A program made the position numbers and the translations under genes. From NCBI RefSeq assembly GCF_937863835.1, contig NZ_CALMHT010000158.1:1-54512 (forward strand): DNA of 54,512 nt, written 5' to 3'. Under the pieces are notes generated by a model that was given only the letters and a program-made list of their open reading frames with translations, ran no database searches and had not been told where the DNA came from. This document shows positions 42,078 to 50,718 of the stretch, in pieces. The DNA comes from an uncultured Prevotella sp. Its GTDB lineage: Bacteria > Bacteroidota > Bacteroidia > Bacteroidales > Bacteroidaceae. Each line of letters opens with the position of its first letter. Position 1 is the first letter of the stretch.

Positions 42078-42887
42078 TTATTCATTATTCATACTGGGAT
42101 ATTTCTTTTTCAGTTCGTCCATCTTCCTCATCGTTTTCTCCATAAAGTCCTTGTATTCCTGTGCTTCGGGATTGAAGGGACGATGCGACAGAGCTTCCTT
42201 GATGGGTTTCCATTCTTCAATAAAATGTTTTGCCTCTTGGCTGAAATAGTTTTCCCGTAGTATCTCCCATATATATTCCACCGCCTGCTCCGAAGGGTGG
42301 AGCATGTCCTGCGCATAGAAACGGTAGTCTCTCAGTTCGTCGTTGATGATTTCGTAAGCGGGGAAGTAATGACAGGTTCCGGGATATTGCCTGACCAGAT
42401 CGTCCGCGGCGAGCAACAGCACCGACTTCGACAGTTGACTGCCGTGGTAACCGTATTTGGCATAACGTATCGGACTCACTGTCACAATCACTTTCACGTC
42501 CGGATTACGACTTTTCAGGATAATCACCGTATCCGACAGATATTGCAGACATTCATCCAGTGTGAGTTCTTTCTCCGTAAACAACCGCTGCGGACGTTTG
42601 CGGCAGTTGTCCACGATTTCTCCCGTCTCATTCAGTATGTACACATGATTGGTGCCTAATGTCAGTACCACTACCGACGGAACCATATCCTCGTACCTGT
42701 TCACGGTATGCAGTATACTTGCCGGATTATACATGACACCGTAGGGATTGACTGCGGCCTTGAACCGTTCTTCCTTGAAACGTCGACCGATGTTGTCGGC
42801 GAAACATGACCCCACAAAGAGAATCTTTTCGAACGGCGTGATTTCGAAATCCGGTTTTTCGATGTTTACTTTTGTTCTGAACTCCAT
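42078..42887 (-). CDS. GSCFA domain protein
   Basis: The 269-residue protein begins MEFRTKVNIEKPDFEITPFE and carries the family-naming motif VGSCFADNIG (about 26-35), later LTLGTNHVYIL and QDMLHPSEQAVEYIW with a conserved His. The layout (GSCFA Ser, later Asp/His in DMLHPS) is that of an SGNH/GDSL-like esterase, so an acyl ester hydrolase on a glycan or lipid is plausible. It has no signal peptide. It follows fkp after 13 bases, as in many Bacteroidales, so it may act on fucosylated or other surface glycan precursors; that link is inferred from position. Confidence 0.85.
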   Translation of the reverse strand: MEFRTKVNIEKPDFEITPFEKILFVGSCFADNIGRRFKEERFKAAVNPYGVMYNPASILHTVNRYEDMVPSVVVLTLGTNHVYILNETGEIVDNCRKRPQRLFTEKELTLDECLQYLSDTVIILKSRNPDVKVIVTVSPIRYAKYGYHGSQLSKSVLLLAADDLVRQYPGTCHYFPAYEIINDELRDYRFYAQDMLHPSEQAVEYIWEILRENYFSQEAKHFIEEWKPIKEALSHRPFNPEAQEYKDFMEKTMRKMDELKKKYPSMNNE

Positions 42888-42900
42888 ATCGCTATCTATT

Positions 42901-45645
42901 TTACGACCTACTTACCTGTAGTCCCTTTGTACTGAGGTCCATATCTACGAAACGTGCGTTCTCGTTTGGTCTGTTGTCATGAAGAATCTGTTTGATACAT
43001 GCGGCAGCCTCGGGATCTTTAGCTATCATATACAGATAACCGCCACCACCTGCTCCGGGTAGTTTATAACCCAGACAGTAATCGTCTATCAGGTCGGTCA
43101 ACCGTTTCACTTCCGCGGGATTGGTACCCTGGTCGAGCGCCTGGTTCTGTATCCATGTCTTCCGCATCAACAGTCCTGTCTCCCTGAAGTTGTTTCTTTG
43201 TATCGACTCGTACATGTCCAGGGTATGCTGCTTCATCTCGCGCAAAAGTTGTATCTGTTCCGACGAATTGAGGAACATTCTCCTGACAATCTCCGACAGT
43301 ATCTTTTTGGCAGTACGGGTTATACCTGTATAATAAAGCAGATGGCACGATTTATACTCGGGTTGCACGAACAAATCATTAGGCAACCATTTCACTACCG
43401 GCGTCTGGTCGAATCCCTTTGTCGTCTGCAACAGTTTTACACCTTGCAACACTCCGCCAAACTGGTCCTGCCAACCGCCGCCGGTGGTCAACAACTGTTC
43501 CAGAACCAGTGTACGCTTGCATATCTCGTTCTTGTCCCAGCCCAGTCCGCAGAAATCATTGACGGCACCCAGCACCGTCGATGCCAGTACACTACTTGTA
43601 CCCAGTCCGCTGCCTGCGGGTATGGCGGACAACAATGTGATCTCGAATCCGCACCCGAAATTTTCCAACTGCTGTTCCAGTGACGTATACCGCGACTCGG
43701 AGAAACCCGGTTGGAAACCGGCCAGCACCAGTGCAGCCTTCGGTATCGAGAACGGACTGCCTACATGGTTGAAGTCGGCCAACTGTTCGAAAGTGGTTAT
43801 TTCCTCGGATGCGCCGAGGTCTATACTTCTCAGTACAATATGTTTTTCCCTGCACGGACGGATATAAGTCTGCAAAGGCGGCTGCCCGTTCAGTTCTATG
43901 GCCAGATTGATCACATTGCCACCTTCCATCAGACAGAACGGCGGTGTATCGGTCCAACCGCCCGCAATGTCTATACGTACCGGACTGCGTCCCCAGACAA
44001 TCTGATCGCCATATACACTCATCTTCGGACTTTGTTTTTCTGCCAATACCGTTGATGTCAGTCCCTCGCGCAATAATCCGAACGCCTTCTTTCCCTGCTG
44101 TTCGTCGTCACATCCGTTCAGACGGTTTACCTCTGATCGGAACATGGCATCATGGATACGGGTCATCAGAGGTGCCGTCTCTTCTATCGACGGGGGTAAA
44201 GGTATGTGCATTTCCGAAAAATCGTGGGCGGCATGGTCCAGATCTACCTGATAAAACACACTGTGGCGGTAGTTGGCAGCTATCGCCGACCAGTCGCTCG
44301 CACGGTATCCGCGCCTTTGTGCTTCCAGTCGGTGCATGTTGGCAGTATTGGATATCTCATCGGCACTTATTTTCTTCGCCTTCTCCCATAGTTGCCTGCC
44401 TTCCTCATATTCCCCTCCGGATAACATATAACGGAGCAACATTCCCATCTCCGGGATATCAGAACATAACGGGAACAGCGGTGCAAACTGCTGGTCGCCG
44501 GCAAACTTGTCATCATATCCGTAAGGGCGCACGGCATATTCCTTTTCACCTATCGGCACGATATCAACACATTGCTTGGGTTGCAGGGTGACCGACCAGT
44601 CGTTGACCGGTACACCCGTGATGATATGATCATGAGACAATGCCCATTGGGCACCTATATGACTGTTTTCCACCCATATATTATAGTTGTCGGCTGTAAA
44701 CGGTATCTTTGTCACCGCATTCTGTACGAAGATGGCAGGATGCGGTTTATGGTCGTGATGGATAATCTCACGCTGGTCGTTGACGAGATTCTGCACCGCC
44801 AATGTCGACGACAGTATCTCATGACTGGAACCGTAGTGATAAAATTCTCCCCCGGGGAGGGGCAGGATGGCCACTTTGAGGGCGTTGATCTCATCGTCTT
44901 TGATCGTCGGTTCCGTACCCAGAGCGCAACCGAATTCCGAATAGAGGTCGTAGTTCTTCAACTTTCCGCCTTCTTCCGAACGTTTCATGAGCACTTTCAC
45001 AGCCTTGTCGCTCAACAGCCACACGCCGATATCTGTAAGATAGAAATGAGCATTCAGTAAATCAGATAGTTGCGCTTCAGAAGGTTTCTGCATCATGCAC
45101 TTCAGAACCGATGGCGAATTACGCTTAGAAATGAAAACGCCATGGTCTTTCGCTATCTCCGCGCCCAACCACAAACCGTAGCATACCACGTCGGCATCAG
45201 GAATATTCTGCAACGGACGCGTACTACGTATATAGACATCACCGCTTACGATCATTGTATTCAGTGACCGAGGGGCTGCAGCCATGATCTTTTCATAGAG
45301 GGGCAACTGTATCGACAGCAGGTTCTGGTCCAACCGCTGTCCCCTCTCCCATCTGAAGACAGGTATGGGAGTCAGTATTTTACCCGAAGGGGCATAAGCA
45401 GGCAGTCGTCTGCTCTGTCCGCCTGCATGCAGGATCAGTCGACGGTCGGACGACAACCATTCTGAGAAAGGAGCATCCGTCTTTTCCTGTTCGTAACATT
45501 GTCTGATCAACCATGCCGTACCACCACCCGAACCTAATCGATGACCGATAGGGTCGCACGAACAGAAATACTCGTTTTTGTCCAACCCCGTGACCTCATT
45601 GAAACAGTCCACCAAATTAGGTGGTAATGATAATAATTTTTTCAT
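42901..45645 (-). CDS. fkp: Bifunctional L-fucokinase / L-fucose-1-phosphate guanylyltransferase
   Basis: The 914-residue enzyme converts free L-fucose to GDP-fucose in two steps. The N-terminal half holds the guanylyltransferase (GHRLGSGGGTAWLI at about 44-57 and LILHAGGQSRRLPAYAPSGK with the nucleotide-binding Gly-Gly). The C-terminal half is a GHMP kinase with SPVRIDIAGGWTDTPPFC, the ATP loop PAGSGLGTSSVLA, and KLPGAGGGGYLYMI at the end. Length is slightly below the roughly 950 residues of the Bacteroides Fkp. ATG 45645 is chosen over an upstream in-frame start lying in the promoter zone. It is divergent from fucP and followed by the GSCFA gene. Such enzymes supply fucose for capsule and glycoprotein decoration. 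Confidence 0.95.
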   Translation of the reverse strand: MKKLLSLPPNLVDCFNEVTGLDKNEYFCSCDPIGHRLGSGGGTAWLIRQCYEQEKTDAPFSEWLSSDRRLILHAGGQSRRLPAYAPSGKILTPIPVFRWERGQRLDQNLLSIQLPLYEKIMAAAPRSLNTMIVSGDVYIRSTRPLQNIPDADVVCYGLWLGAEIAKDHGVFISKRNSPSVLKCMMQKPSEAQLSDLLNAHFYLTDIGVWLLSDKAVKVLMKRSEEGGKLKNYDLYSEFGCALGTEPTIKDDEINALKVAILPLPGGEFYHYGSSHEILSSTLAVQNLVNDQREIIHHDHKPHPAIFVQNAVTKIPFTADNYNIWVENSHIGAQWALSHDHIITGVPVNDWSVTLQPKQCVDIVPIGEKEYAVRPYGYDDKFAGDQQFAPLFPLCSDIPEMGMLLRYMLSGGEYEEGRQLWEKAKKISADEISNTANMHRLEAQRRGYRASDWSAIAANYRHSVFYQVDLDHAAHDFSEMHIPLPPSIEETAPLMTRIHDAMFRSEVNRLNGCDDEQQGKKAFGLLREGLTSTVLAEKQSPKMSVYGDQIVWGRSPVRIDIAGGWTDTPPFCLMEGGNVINLAIELNGQPPLQTYIRPCREKHIVLRSIDLGASEEITTFEQLADFNHVGSPFSIPKAALVLAGFQPGFSESRYTSLEQQLENFGCGFEITLLSAIPAGSGLGTSSVLASTVLGAVNDFCGLGWDKNEICKRTLVLEQLLTTGGGWQDQFGGVLQGVKLLQTTKGFDQTPVVKWLPNDLFVQPEYKSCHLLYYTGITRTAKKILSEIVRRMFLNSSEQIQLLREMKQHTLDMYESIQRNNFRETGLLMRKTWIQNQALDQGTNPAEVKRLTDLIDDYCLGYKLPGAGGGGYLYMIAKDPEAAACIKQILHDNRPNENARFVDMDLSTKGLQVSRS

Positions 45646-45664
45646 AGTTATTCTATTTACTTTG

Positions 45665-45723
45665 CAAAAATACAATTTTTCCTTCTAAATTGATTATTAA
45701 AATAAAACTTTTATGTATATTTG
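45665..45723. promoter_or_regulatory. Divergent promoters of fkp and fucP
   Basis: TATTTTTG on the minus strand (45665-45672) serves fkp and TATATTTG on the plus strand (45716-45723) serves fucP. The -33 elements are weak, which fits activator-dependent promoters. Confidence 0.45.
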
Positions 45724-45765
45724 CAGACAATGATTACACGTATATAGATTATAACTATTGATATC

Positions 45766-47094
45766 ATGACAGACTACAACGAAAAGCAAGACAACATGTC
45801 TGAGAAAAATCACGCAAGTATTCTTGTACCTTTTATCATGATTACCGCCTGTTTTGTCCTGTGGGGATTTGCCAACGACATAACCGGTGTCATGGTCAAA
45901 GCATTTTCCAAGATATTCAGAATGAATGTGACAGACGGTGCCATGGTACAGGTGGCATTCTATTTCGGTTATTTTGCCATGGCGTTCCCTGCTGCCATGT
46001 TTATACAGAAGTATTCCTTTAAAGCAGGTGTGCTCGTCGGACTTACGATTTACGGTATAGGGACATTACTCTTCTTCCCTGCCAAGATGATGGGAATGTA
46101 TGAGCCGTTTCTTATTGCATATTTTATTGTCACTTGCGGTCTTTCGTTCCTGGAAACGAGTTGCAATACGTACATCTATTGCATGGGTGATGAGAGTGAT
46201 GGTGTCAGGCGACTTAATTTTGCGCAGGCATTCAACCCTCTGGGGGCATTGGCTGGTATGTACATCGCCATGCAGTATGTGCAGAACCGTATCAGTCCAT
46301 TGGATTCAGCGGCAAGAGCTGTACTACCCGAACATCAGTTTGAGTTTATCAAGAACCACGATCTGAACGTTCTGATCCGTCCATATATAGCCATTGGCAT
46401 ATTGGTCATTGTAATTGCCTTGATTATCAAGCACATCAAAATGCCGAAGAATGGCGACACCCATATCAAAAAGGATTTTGGCGTTACCATCAAGGAATTG
46501 TTTTCAATAAAGAATTACCGAGATGGCGTTACTGCCCTGTTTTTCTATATGGGTGCCCAAGTTACATGTTGGACATTCATCATACAGTATGGTTCACGTA
46601 TATTCATGGCTGAAGGTATGAACGAGAAAGCCGCCGAGATGCTTTCTCAGAAATACAATATCGCAGCCATGATTCTGTTTGCATGCAGCAGATTTGTCTG
46701 TACTTGGTTTATGAAATATGTCCACCCTGCAAAACTGCTTGCCATACTGGCGTCGGTGGGCGTTTTAGCAGTTGCCGGAGTCATCCTGTTTACCGACCGC
46801 AACGGTATCTATTGTCTAGTGATTGTAAGTGGATGCCTCAGTCTGATGTTTCCTACTATCTTCGGACTGGCCCTGCATGGATTGGGCGACGATGTGAAGT
46901 TTGGCGGTGCCGGACTTATCACAGCGATGATCGGCGGTTCTATTTTCGTGCCGGTGCATGCAATGATTATCGACAGTAATATAAGCATACTGGAACATTC
47001 TTCCGTCAATATTTCGTTTATTATCCCATTTGTCTGCTTTATTATTATCGCGTCTTACGGTTATCGGTACGCAAAACGAGATTTACAGTCTTAA
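45766..47094 (+). CDS. fucP: L-fucose:H+ symporter
   Basis: The 442-residue MFS protein has 12 predicted helices. It shows FucP landmarks: FVLWGFANDITGVMVKAFSKIF (in part: FVLWGFANDI), QVAFYFGYFAMAFPAAMFIQK and LSFLETSCNTYIYCMG. It imports L-fucose with protons across the inner membrane. The divergent fkp would then phosphorylate and activate it. No fucI/fucK/fucA catabolic genes are present, so salvage into GDP-fucose is the use suggested by context. Its last 50 bases overlap the convergent GH2 gene. Confidence 0.92.
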   Translation: MTDYNEKQDNMSEKNHASILVPFIMITACFVLWGFANDITGVMVKAFSKIFRMNVTDGAMVQVAFYFGYFAMAFPAAMFIQKYSFKAGVLVGLTIYGIGTLLFFPAKMMGMYEPFLIAYFIVTCGLSFLETSCNTYIYCMGDESDGVRRLNFAQAFNPLGALAGMYIAMQYVQNRISPLDSAARAVLPEHQFEFIKNHDLNVLIRPYIAIGILVIVIALIIKHIKMPKNGDTHIKKDFGVTIKELFSIKNYRDGVTALFFYMGAQVTCWTFIIQYGSRIFMAEGMNEKAAEMLSQKYNIAAMILFACSRFVCTWFMKYVHPAKLLAILASVGVLAVAGVILFTDRNGIYCLVIVSGCLSLMFPTIFGLALHGLGDDVKFGGAGLITAMIGGSIFVPVHAMIIDSNISILEHSSVNISFIIPFVCFIIIASYGYRYAKRDLQS

Positions 47095-49480
47095 AGGCAT
47101 CGGATGATGTCTTCACAGTGATTTTACCCGGTGTGCGTCCCGCTCTGATGATCAACAGGGCTGAACCGTTGTAAAGTCGGCGCATATTGCCGGTCATCGG
47201 TTCGTCGGATGCAAGGTTTCCATTGCTTACGGCTACGATACGGGCATCACCTTTCACATCGAAGGAGAGCATATTGTCAGCATTCATCACCCGTCTTCCT
47301 TTTGCATCCACCGCATATATACGTATATGCTGCAGGTCCATGCCGTCGGCATTCCAGTTGTTATTGTCCGGTTCCACTTTCAGTGCCACAGCCTTTCCGT
47401 AAGTTTCTATCTTATGACGGGCTACAGTCTTTCCGCCTGTTCTGGCTATCGCCTCTATATAACCGGGTTGATAATCGATACCGTCCCATTTTATCTTGTC
47501 GCGGTTCTTCGGATTGTTTACCTCGTTTTTTTTCACGCCGACACTCTTGCCGTTGACGATCAGTTCCACTTCTTCTGCATTGGTATAGGTATACAGACTC
47601 ACCTTACCTGGTTTTCGGTTCCAGTTTTCCGACATTCGCGCCGTACCTACCTGCACATCGTTCCAAACCATATTGCTGTTGGCATCGTCTATCACACCGA
47701 TATGTACCGTCGGTTCATCGGTGAACATACTCTTCAACAGATATGCTACAGGTTTCGGTTCCAGTGATATATCGAAGGCGCCATTGGTCCATCCCTTTGC
47801 CGGCCAACCGTTGCTCTCTCCCAGATAGTCTATCATACCCCAGTAAGCCAGTCCGATCACCTTATCCAGGTTCATCTCAAAATAGTTTGGTCCCATCATC
47901 GACGCATTTGCCTCACTCTGATAAAACATCATATTCGGGAATCGTCTGCTGTCACCTGGGAAATACATATATCTGTAATTGTACGCCGCCACATCGGTTT
48001 CCAAAGCCAGCGGTGCGGGCAGCGAATCGCCCAGTGCCGTATGACTGCGTCCGCGCGGATGCATCGCCACCGTGACAGGACGTGTGGTATCATATCTGTG
48101 GAGCAACTCCTTCTGCATACGATAAGGTGTTACACCCCAGTCGGCATAAGGCAGATTCCAATATGTCTGCAATTCATTACCTAGACTCCACATCACGACC
48201 GACGGATGATTTCTGTCGCGCTTGATAAACTCGGGAATGTCTTTCTGCCAGAGGTTCACCCATTCTTCCCTACCGCCGGCATACTGTGTGAGCCACTTGT
48301 CATAGAGTTCGTCTACGACCAATATACCATATCGGTCACAAAGGTTCAACAGTTCTTTGCTATAAGGATTATGCGAGGTGCGAATGTGGTTGAATCCGAA
48401 AGATTTCAATAGTTGTATCCGCTTTTCCATGGCACGTGGATATGCCGCTGCGCCAAGGGCTCCGAGGGTATGATGATTGGCGATGCCTTTGAGCAGCACT
48501 TTCTTTCCGTTCAGTTTCAGTCCGAACGCCGGTGAATATTCCAATGTGCGTATTCCGAAGGGTTCTGTCACCTGGTCGGCTATCGTGCCGTCGGCACGGT
48601 AGAGTGTGATCTGCGCCTGATAGAGGTAAGGCGATTCACAACTCCATAAGTTGGGACTGGAAAGGAAAAGGGAATCCAACGGATGCTCGCAAACTTTCTG
48701 GGCGCGGTTGAACGACACTTTCGTCGTATGGTCTGCCACCGTTCTGCCTGCGGTGTCTATAATCTTGGTATTGACATCCAACGACTGGTTCTTATCCAGA
48801 TAGAAAGCCATCTCTGCCTGAATCTTCACGGTAGCCGACTGGTTATCTGCCTTAGGTGTTGTGATTTCCAACGGGTTGCGGGTGAAGTACAACTGCGGAT
48901 CGGTCAGCACGAGATGCACGTCTCTGAACAGTCCCCCGCCAGTATACCATCGCGAGTTGTCCGGATTGCGGGTATCCGCTTTCACGGCAATCACGTTTTT
49001 CTGTCCGTATTTCAGTTGATGGGTTATATCGATATCAAAACCCACATATCCGTAATCCGTTCCCCCTATCCGTTCTCCGTTGAGATAGACGTCGCCTACC
49101 AGCATGATTCCTTCGAAATCCACCAGTACACGTCTGTTTTTCATCTCTTCACCGGGGGTGAATGTATAACGGTACCAACCGATGCCCATCTCCTTGAATC
49201 CGCGGGCACTCAGTCGGCTGCGCACATTACTGGCCATATCACTGTTGTTGGCTTTCTCGTTCTTGTCCGGAGCCACCCACGGCTGTTCTATCTGAAAGTC
49301 GTGCGGCAGGTCCACTGTTCGCCAGTCGGCATCATCAAGAGTCACCGATGCGGCACCGCTGATGTCACCGGCATGGAATTTCCAACCGAAATCGATATTC
49401 CGTTCTTCCCTTGCCGCATTATCGGCAGACACATTTAGGGCTAATAAAGCCGCAAGGATCGTTATGACCGTCTTTTTCAT
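47045..49480 (-). CDS. Glycoside hydrolase family 2, beta-galactosidase-type
   Basis: The 811-residue enzyme has a signal peptide (about 1-19), so it acts in the periplasm or outside. A GH2 sugar-binding domain (about 28-195, with WRTVDLPHDFQIEQ), an immunoglobulin-like domain (about 200-310) and the TIM barrel (about 315-600) follow. The acid/base is Glu436 (MWSLGNE) and the nucleophile Glu523 (FYQSEAN). The C-terminal part (about 620-811) has DUF4982-like and further beta domains (GKVSLYTYTNAEEVELIVNG, in part). Exact specificity is not decidable; galactoside or related linkages are likely. It sits behind a striking operator (49489-49542). Confidence 0.9.
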   Translation of the reverse strand: MKKTVITILAALLALNVSADNAAREERNIDFGWKFHAGDISGAASVTLDDADWRTVDLPHDFQIEQPWVAPDKNEKANNSDMASNVRSRLSARGFKEMGIGWYRYTFTPGEEMKNRRVLVDFEGIMLVGDVYLNGERIGGTDYGYVGFDIDITHQLKYGQKNVIAVKADTRNPDNSRWYTGGGLFRDVHLVLTDPQLYFTRNPLEITTPKADNQSATVKIQAEMAFYLDKNQSLDVNTKIIDTAGRTVADHTTKVSFNRAQKVCEHPLDSLFLSSPNLWSCESPYLYQAQITLYRADGTIADQVTEPFGIRTLEYSPAFGLKLNGKKVLLKGIANHHTLGALGAAAYPRAMEKRIQLLKSFGFNHIRTSHNPYSKELLNLCDRYGILVVDELYDKWLTQYAGGREEWVNLWQKDIPEFIKRDRNHPSVVMWSLGNELQTYWNLPYADWGVTPYRMQKELLHRYDTTRPVTVAMHPRGRSHTALGDSLPAPLALETDVAAYNYRYMYFPGDSRRFPNMMFYQSEANASMMGPNYFEMNLDKVIGLAYWGMIDYLGESNGWPAKGWTNGAFDISLEPKPVAYLLKSMFTDEPTVHIGVIDDANSNMVWNDVQVGTARMSENWNRKPGKVSLYTYTNAEEVELIVNGKSVGVKKNEVNNPKNRDKIKWDGIDYQPGYIEAIARTGGKTVARHKIETYGKAVALKVEPDNNNWNADGMDLQHIRIYAVDAKGRRVMNADNMLSFDVKGDARIVAVSNGNLASDEPMTGNMRRLYNGSALLIIRAGRTPGKITVKTSSDAFKTVNLVLRTDNRKTR

Positions 49481-49488
49481 AAAAAAAA

Positions 49489-49542
49489 TTATCGTTTAGT
49501 ATTTTAGTAATGTCGGCAAAATTACTAAATACTAAACGATAA
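49489..49542. promoter_or_regulatory. Long inverted repeat covering the GH2 promoter
   Basis: Arms 49489-49511 and 49521-49542 are inverted repeats with one single-base gap (22 of 23). Each arm holds two copies of TTTAGTA (TACTAAATACTAAA in the right arm). The minus-strand -7 box TAATTTTG (49517-49524) lies at the centre, so bound protein would cover or frame the promoter. It begins eight bases upstream of the ATG. Confidence 0.6.
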
Positions 49543-49583
49543 CTATTTTGATATCTGATTAAAATACCAAGAAAAATGATATT

Positions 49584-50594
49584 TTATTTCACATTTCCTA
49601 CCTTGATAAGATATTCCGCTATCTGAACGGCATTCAGGGCGGCACCCTTACGTATCTGATCACCGCTCAACCAGAATGTCAGACCGTTCTCGTCTGCCAG
49701 GTCCTTACGTACACGACCTACGTATACATCGTCCTTGCCGGCAGTCTCAAGCGGCATAGGATAAACGAGATTGCTCGGATCGTCCTCCAGTGTCACACCC
49801 TGTCCGGCGGCGATAGCCTTCTGAGCTTCCTCTACACTGATTGGGCGCTCGGTCTCTATCCATACGCTCTCTGAATGGGCACGGAGTGAAGATACACGTA
49901 CACACATAGCCGAACATTTCACGTCACTGTGCATGATCTTACGTGTCTCGTTGAACATCTTCATTTCTTCCTTTGTATATCCGTTGTCCGTGAACACGTC
50001 TATCTGAGGGATCACGTTATAGGCCAACTGATGCGGGAATTTCTTCACCGTTACGGGTTTGTTCTCCACCAGTTCCTGATACTGCTGCTGCAGTTCAGCC
50101 ATAGCGGCAGCACCTGCACCGCTGGCACTCTGATAACTTGCTATATGAATGCGTTTGATATGACTCAGGTCCTCAAGCGGTTTCAGTACTACGACCATCA
50201 TAATCGTCGTACAGTTAGGATTGGCGATGATACCGCGCGGACGGTTGAGGGCATCCTCCGGATTCACCTCGGGCACGACCAGAGGCACATCATTCTCCAT
50301 ACGGAACGCACTTGAGTTGTCTATCATCACGGCACCGTATTTGGTGATGGTTTCAGCATAATCCTTAGAAGTGCCTCCACCAGCAGATACAAACGCAATG
50401 TCTATACCCTTGAAATCGTCATTATGCTGCAAAAGTTTGACTTCGTAGTCCTTTCCCTTGAAACTGTACTTTCGGCCGGCACTGCGCTCAGAACCAAAAA
50501 GAACTAAATCATCCATCGGGAAATTTCTCTCTGCGAGAACGCGCAGGAACTCCTGTCCCACAGCACCACTCGCACCAACAATTGCTACTTTCAT
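49584..50594 (-). CDS. asd: Aspartate-semialdehyde dehydrogenase
   Basis: The 336-residue cytoplasmic enzyme reduces aspartyl phosphate to aspartate semialdehyde, a branch point for lysine/diaminopimelate, threonine and methionine. Seen are the NADP-binding [11 protein letters not shown] (7-17), [18 protein letters not shown], and the active-site Cys128 in [12 protein letters not shown] 50594 ([10 protein letters not shown]) is chosen over the upstream in-frame start, which would lie inside the promoter. It stands alone between the GH2 gene and the divergent antiporter. Length is normal. Confidence 0.95.
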   Translation of the reverse strand: MKVAIVGASGAVGQEFLRVLAERNFPMDDLVLFGSERSAGRKYSFKGKDYEVKLLQHNDDFKGIDIAFVSAGGGTSKDYAETITKYGAVMIDNSSAFRMENDVPLVVPEVNPEDALNRPRGIIANPNCTTIMMVVVLKPLEDLSHIKRIHIASYQSASGAGAAAMAELQQQYQELVENKPVTVKKFPHQLAYNVIPQIDVFTDNGYTKEEMKMFNETRKIMHSDVKCSAMCVRVSSLRAHSESVWIETERPISVEEAQKAIAAGQGVTLEDDPSNLVYPMPLETAGKDDVYVGRVRKDLADENGLTFWLSGDQIRKGAALNAVQIAEYLIKVGNVK

Positions 50595-50630
50595 ATTAGT
50601 ATGTTTAAAAATTAATATATAATTCGGATG

Positions 50631-50638
50631 CAAAATTA
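50631..50638 (-). promoter_or_regulatory. -7 box of asd
   Basis: TAATTTTG on the minus strand lies 36 bases upstream of the ATG. A TTTG (50662-50665) lies 23 bases further, slightly beyond the usual spacing. Confidence 0.45.
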
Positions 50639-50718
50639 CAACTTTTCGGGATAATAACATTCAAAAGTGATATTTTTTTTGCACCTTTGCATCATCATTT
50701 ATAAAATGTGCTACTTTT

